Part shown: piece after piece, positions 54,784-57,331 of the stretch
Layout: the number at the start of each line of letters is the position of its first letter
Position numbering within the stretch: the first letter of the stretch is position 1
From: an uncultured Bacteroidales bacterium
GTDB taxonomy: Bacteria; Bacteroidota; Bacteroidia; Bacteroidales; FEN-979
Length of the DNA: 57,331 nucleotides
Direction: 5' to 3'
Assembly: GCA_903959905.1 (NCBI GenBank)
Contig: CAJBYO010000068.1
Location: 1 to 57,331, forward strand
The notes under the pieces: model-generated
Told to the model about the DNA's origin: nothing
Database searches by the model: none
Seen by the model: only the letters and a program-made list of their open reading frames with translations
Position numbers and translations under genes: made by a program

Positions 54784-56481
54784 TTAATTTATGTTAAAGC
54801 CTCCCAGGAACATTCTCCCTTTTTCGGTCAGAATATATTTTTGCTCCGGCGATGTGGGTTTATCACTTACAGTTGATTCAATCATGCCTTCTTCCCGTAA
54901 AGGCCTCAGATATAGTTCGTTTAATTTATCACGACTTCCAAAAGACATAAGTCTCCTGATCTCTTCTGCTTTATTTGGGACGATACAAATCATCAGAACC
55001 TTTAAAATATTGATGGTTCGCTTAGGAAGCAGCTTGCCCCCTTTTTCGGCAAGACTTGCCCCCTTTTGAAAATCACTAAAATCTAAGTGGTTGATTTTGC
55101 CCATTCTAAGATTCTTTAAGTTCCCCCCTTTTTTAGCCCAGCTTTCCCCCATTTGGAAAAGAAATGTTTCAGAATCTATAATATCAGCAAACTGAGACAA
55201 CAAAGCCAAATGTTTAAACTCTTCCAGGATATTTGCAGGAAGCGCTGGTAAATCCAACCCTGCAAAAGATAATGCCAATTCCGCTTTATCACCAAACTCG
55301 GGACATGATAGCGGAATGATGGTCCGGAATTTATCATCTTCCATAAATATTGGGATTGCTCCATTTGCATATATTTTAAGATACTTTTTGACATTTTTAA
55401 TGCCCGATCCCAACTCGTCAGTCCATCGGAATTCAGCGAAGAATTTCCGGATTGTGGGGTTTTTAGCATACGGACTAAAGGCATCAAGCGACAACAGGCC
55501 TTTGAATAGCGGTTTATTGGGGTTTGTGATTTCAACCCTGTCTTTGTAAATAATCAATTCAGTAGTATGAGCACTCGTGTATTCGCGGTGTACAACCATG
55601 TTTCCAACTAACTCACGGAAAATCAACTCCCTGAGATCTTTGCGCTGGCCATTTTCCAGATAGAATTTTTCAGGCAGATACGGTTTGGTTTTAAGGAACT
55701 CCATCACTGCCTGATAGGTATCAATCAGGTTTGTACGCAACGGGGCAAGGCGATCGTCGAACCGGTCAAGATCCTTGATCCTGACCAGGATATCAACTTT
55801 GTATCCCGGTAATATGCTTCGGATTACATCATTTTTTCCAAAGACAAGGGCTGCGGCCAGGGTGAAACCTTCTTCCCCGGTGCGGGGGTCGCGACGATAG
55901 AACTGACTATCTCTGAGAATGGTCATGTTATCGGCTTCAATCCAAGGATGCGTGGTGTCAGCAGCGCTTATCACTGCGCGTGTTTTCTCAAACAGGCGAC
56001 TGTCAAAGTCCTCCAGTCGCAAATGTTTAATGATTTCACTTTCCGAAAAAGTATTTCGTTTACGGAAATACAAATCGGAAATCCTTGAATCATCTTCAAT
56101 GGCAATATCGCTGTCATTTTCGCGGTCGTAAATCATGCCTTTATAGCTATGGATTTGTGAACTGACAGGTATTTTTAAACATAAAGCTGTTTTCCCATCT
56201 TTTTCAAGCTGATACAATGGGAAGTTTACGGGTGGATTAACAAGTTCTTTGTTGTTCATGGCTGTCACTAAATCCTTTTTCAGTTGTTCAATACTTTCCG
56301 GATCAATACCTTTTACCTGTCCATGATCATCTGCTCCCAATACAATAACCCCGCCCTCCCGGTTAAGGAAAGAAACCAGTGTCTGGTAGAAACTACCAGA
56401 AACTTTATCCTTTGCTTCCTTAAATTCGGTGCGGATGTTTTCGCCCCGGGCAAGGATTATGTTGAGTTCTTCAAGGTTCAT
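54784..56481 (-). CDS. AlbA_2 (Schlafen-like) domain ATP-binding regulator, copy B
   Basis: A 565-residue paralogue of copy A, only distantly similar outside the shared motifs. The AlbA_2 domain shows GENIRTEFKEAKDKVSGSF, LNREGGVIVLGADDHGQVKGID; the ATPase-like part has IFRELVGNMVVHREYTSAHT, IIYKDRVEITNPN and WTDELGSGIKNVKKYL. The later part holds two similar KGG-containing motifs (SWAKKGGNLKNL; ASLAEKGGKLLPKR) in a linker, then a winged-helix-like C-terminus (ELYLRPLREEGMIESTVSDKP...KYILTEKGRMFLGG). The same role as copy A is likely, and the role is unknown. Confidence 0.87.
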   Translation of the reverse strand: MNLEELNIILARGENIRTEFKEAKDKVSGSFYQTLVSFLNREGGVIVLGADDHGQVKGIDPESIEQLKKDLVTAMNNKELVNPPVNFPLYQLEKDGKTALCLKIPVSSQIHSYKGMIYDRENDSDIAIEDDSRISDLYFRKRNTFSESEIIKHLRLEDFDSRLFEKTRAVISAADTTHPWIEADNMTILRDSQFYRRDPRTGEEGFTLAAALVFGKNDVIRSILPGYKVDILVRIKDLDRFDDRLAPLRTNLIDTYQAVMEFLKTKPYLPEKFYLENGQRKDLRELIFRELVGNMVVHREYTSAHTTELIIYKDRVEITNPNKPLFKGLLSLDAFSPYAKNPTIRKFFAEFRWTDELGSGIKNVKKYLKIYANGAIPIFMEDDKFRTIIPLSCPEFGDKAELALSFAGLDLPALPANILEEFKHLALLSQFADIIDSETFLFQMGESWAKKGGNLKNLRMGKINHLDFSDFQKGASLAEKGGKLLPKRTINILKVLMICIVPNKAEEIRRLMSFGSRDKLNELYLRPLREEGMIESTVSDKPTSPEQKYILTEKGRMFLGGFNIN

Positions 56482-56490
56482 TCGCTGCGA

Positions 56491-56664
56491 TTAAGTATTC
56501 AGGTTCCAGTTTTCAAGGGTGGCGGCCATTTGCCCACCAATCAGAATGACCCCGCCCGACGCATTGCAGAAAGCAGCAACCGTTTCCACTGTATCCTTGC
56601 CGAACGACTCCTTGAATTCGAGTCGCCGGGATTCTGATTGGGTATGCAGTTGTTCGAGGTTCAT
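56491..56664 (-). pseudogene. N-terminal AlbA_2 fragment 2 (57 codons)
   Basis: MNLEQLHTQSESRRLEFKES...VAAFCNASGGVILIGG is a good AlbA_2 N-terminus (ExxxxEFKES and AFxNAxGGxxxIG), but the frame stops after 57 codons (QMAATLENWNLNT). It differs from copies A and B, so it is a third paralogue. It lies 9 bases upstream of copy B and could be a remnant or a short leader protein. Confidence 0.65.
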
Positions 56665-57033
56665 ATATTAATTATTTCAAGATCATTTGACATCACTCCA
56701 TTGGATGTTCTGAGTGGTTCATGTTGAAAGATTGCAACATCCGCCATCGCCAAAGGCGCTGATGTGTTTTCATGGTTTGGTTATTTATGGTTGTCTTTTT
56801 GTTGTTCCGTTAATCATTCTTTTTTAATTCTTCAAAATCATTCTGCCGTTATTCACAGGTGCTGGCTGTGCTGATATATGATTAAGCCCGGGGGCTTTTT
56901 GAATTCGTTATACAATTTCAGTTTCCAATCTTGCATGTTTCCTCCCATGTGCCACGTAAGGTATACCTTGTATGCCATTCAATTGTAGTTGGAAAGAATG
57001 CTTTAATCCTTTGGAGCCCATACCAACATTTTT
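56665..57033. other. 370-base region without a recognised gene
   Basis: AT-rich DNA between the AlbA_2 cluster and the partial surface-protein gene. I see a possible promoter region for the AlbA_2 block but no consensus -7 box, no RNA gene and no repeat worth naming. Confidence 0.5.
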
Positions 57034-57331
57034 TTAGTTATGCCATATTGGTGAAGTAGTAGGTTGTGGTTTAATGGTCACGGTAACAGTAAACGCTGGT
57101 CCGGCACAAGCACCTGCATATGGGGTGATTGTGTAAACCACATTCAAGTTGCCTCCGGTAGTATTACCGAATATGTCACCAGCAATTACACCAATGCCAG
57201 AGAGACCGTTACCGACAGTGGCGGTTCCTGTCAGACCAGGAGCAACAACCGCAGAGATGTTATATGAAGTAATTGCAATGCCGTTTGTTCCAGTTGCAGG
57301 CAGGTTCACACCAATAGCAACGTTTGAACAA
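57034..57331 (-). CDS. C-terminal end of a PKD-like repeat surface protein (cut by window edge)
   Basis: The frame is open to the right edge (SNVAIGVNLPATG...) and ends TVTVTIKPQPTTSPIWHN at 57034. The visible 90 residues form one PKD-like repeat (ATGTNGIAITSYNISAVVAPGLTGTATVGNGLSGIGVIAGDIFGNTTGGNLNVVYTITPYAG in part) found in multiples in large Bacteroidota surface proteins. The protein stops soon after a complete repeat, without a T9SS tail, so the gene may be shortened or a pseudogene. The N-terminus lies outside the window. Confidence 0.6.
   Translation of the reverse strand, partial: CSNVAIGVNLPATGTNGIAITSYNISAVVAPGLTGTATVGNGLSGIGVIAGDIFGNTTGGNLNVVYTITPYAGACAGPAFTVTVTIKPQPTTSPIWHN

Overview
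The window looks like chromosomal DNA of a Bacteroidota bacterium, most likely Bacteroidales or a related order; this is inference from gene content. The signs are promoters of the form TTTG-N19/20-TAnnTTTG, almost no Shine-Dalgarno sequences, type IX secretion (T9SS) C-terminal sorting domains, a DUF3467 gene directly after rpoC, and lipid A/KDO genes (lpxB, kdsC) that imply an LPS outer membrane.

Layout. (1) 1-2000: a scar of mobile DNA, with an IS21-like end, a 5'-truncated orphan gene, and a tyrosine integrase whose 3'-pointing side lies toward the IS while its promoter region lies toward tRNA-Val. (2) 2000-5300: tRNA-Val, tandem repeats, and a divergent pair (flavin reductase and DPP4-type S9 peptidase) sharing a palindromic promoter region. 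(3) 5300-20900: the housekeeping translation/transcription core: rpsU-xerC-hpf, tRNAs Thr-Tyr-Gly-Thr, tuf, tRNA-Trp, secE, nusG, rplK-A-J-L, rpoB, rpoC, DUF3467 gene. (4) 20900-33800: envelope and maintenance genes: periplasmic thioredoxin-like protein, DUF2520 protein, KdsC-like phosphatase, UbiA-like prenyltransferase, maf, surE, lpxB, TPR proteins, comEC, tRNA-Asp, another TPR protein and a secreted choloylglycine-hydrolase-family enzyme. (5) 33800-53100: accessory, mostly exported proteins: two with clear T9SS tails, a 1904-residue fibre with a C-terminal S74 chaperone and four repeated modules, a PHP-domain protein, a FISUMP protein and orphans, interrupted by GPP34 and CstA genes. (6) 53100-56700: two full-length AlbA_2 (Schlafen-like) ATPase-type genes, each preceded by a short N-terminal AlbA_2 fragment ORF. 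(7) The right edge cuts a PKD-like repeat protein.

Cross-cutting observations. Several unrelated-looking short-period repeat arrays sit immediately after stop codons; four of them are the same heptamer family (consensus RTGACNN). The hpf gene has a textbook Shine-Dalgarno sequence in a phylum that hardly uses them and shares an operon with rpsU, whose product hides the anti-SD in this group. rpoB has no ATG start and begins next to or inside a perfect hairpin, downstream of an attenuator-like stem-loop. The AlbA_2 fragment cluster and the modular S74 fibre are the most unusual protein-coding loci. No CRISPR array, rRNA or complete transposon is present. All functional calls are from reading the sequence; no database search was run.
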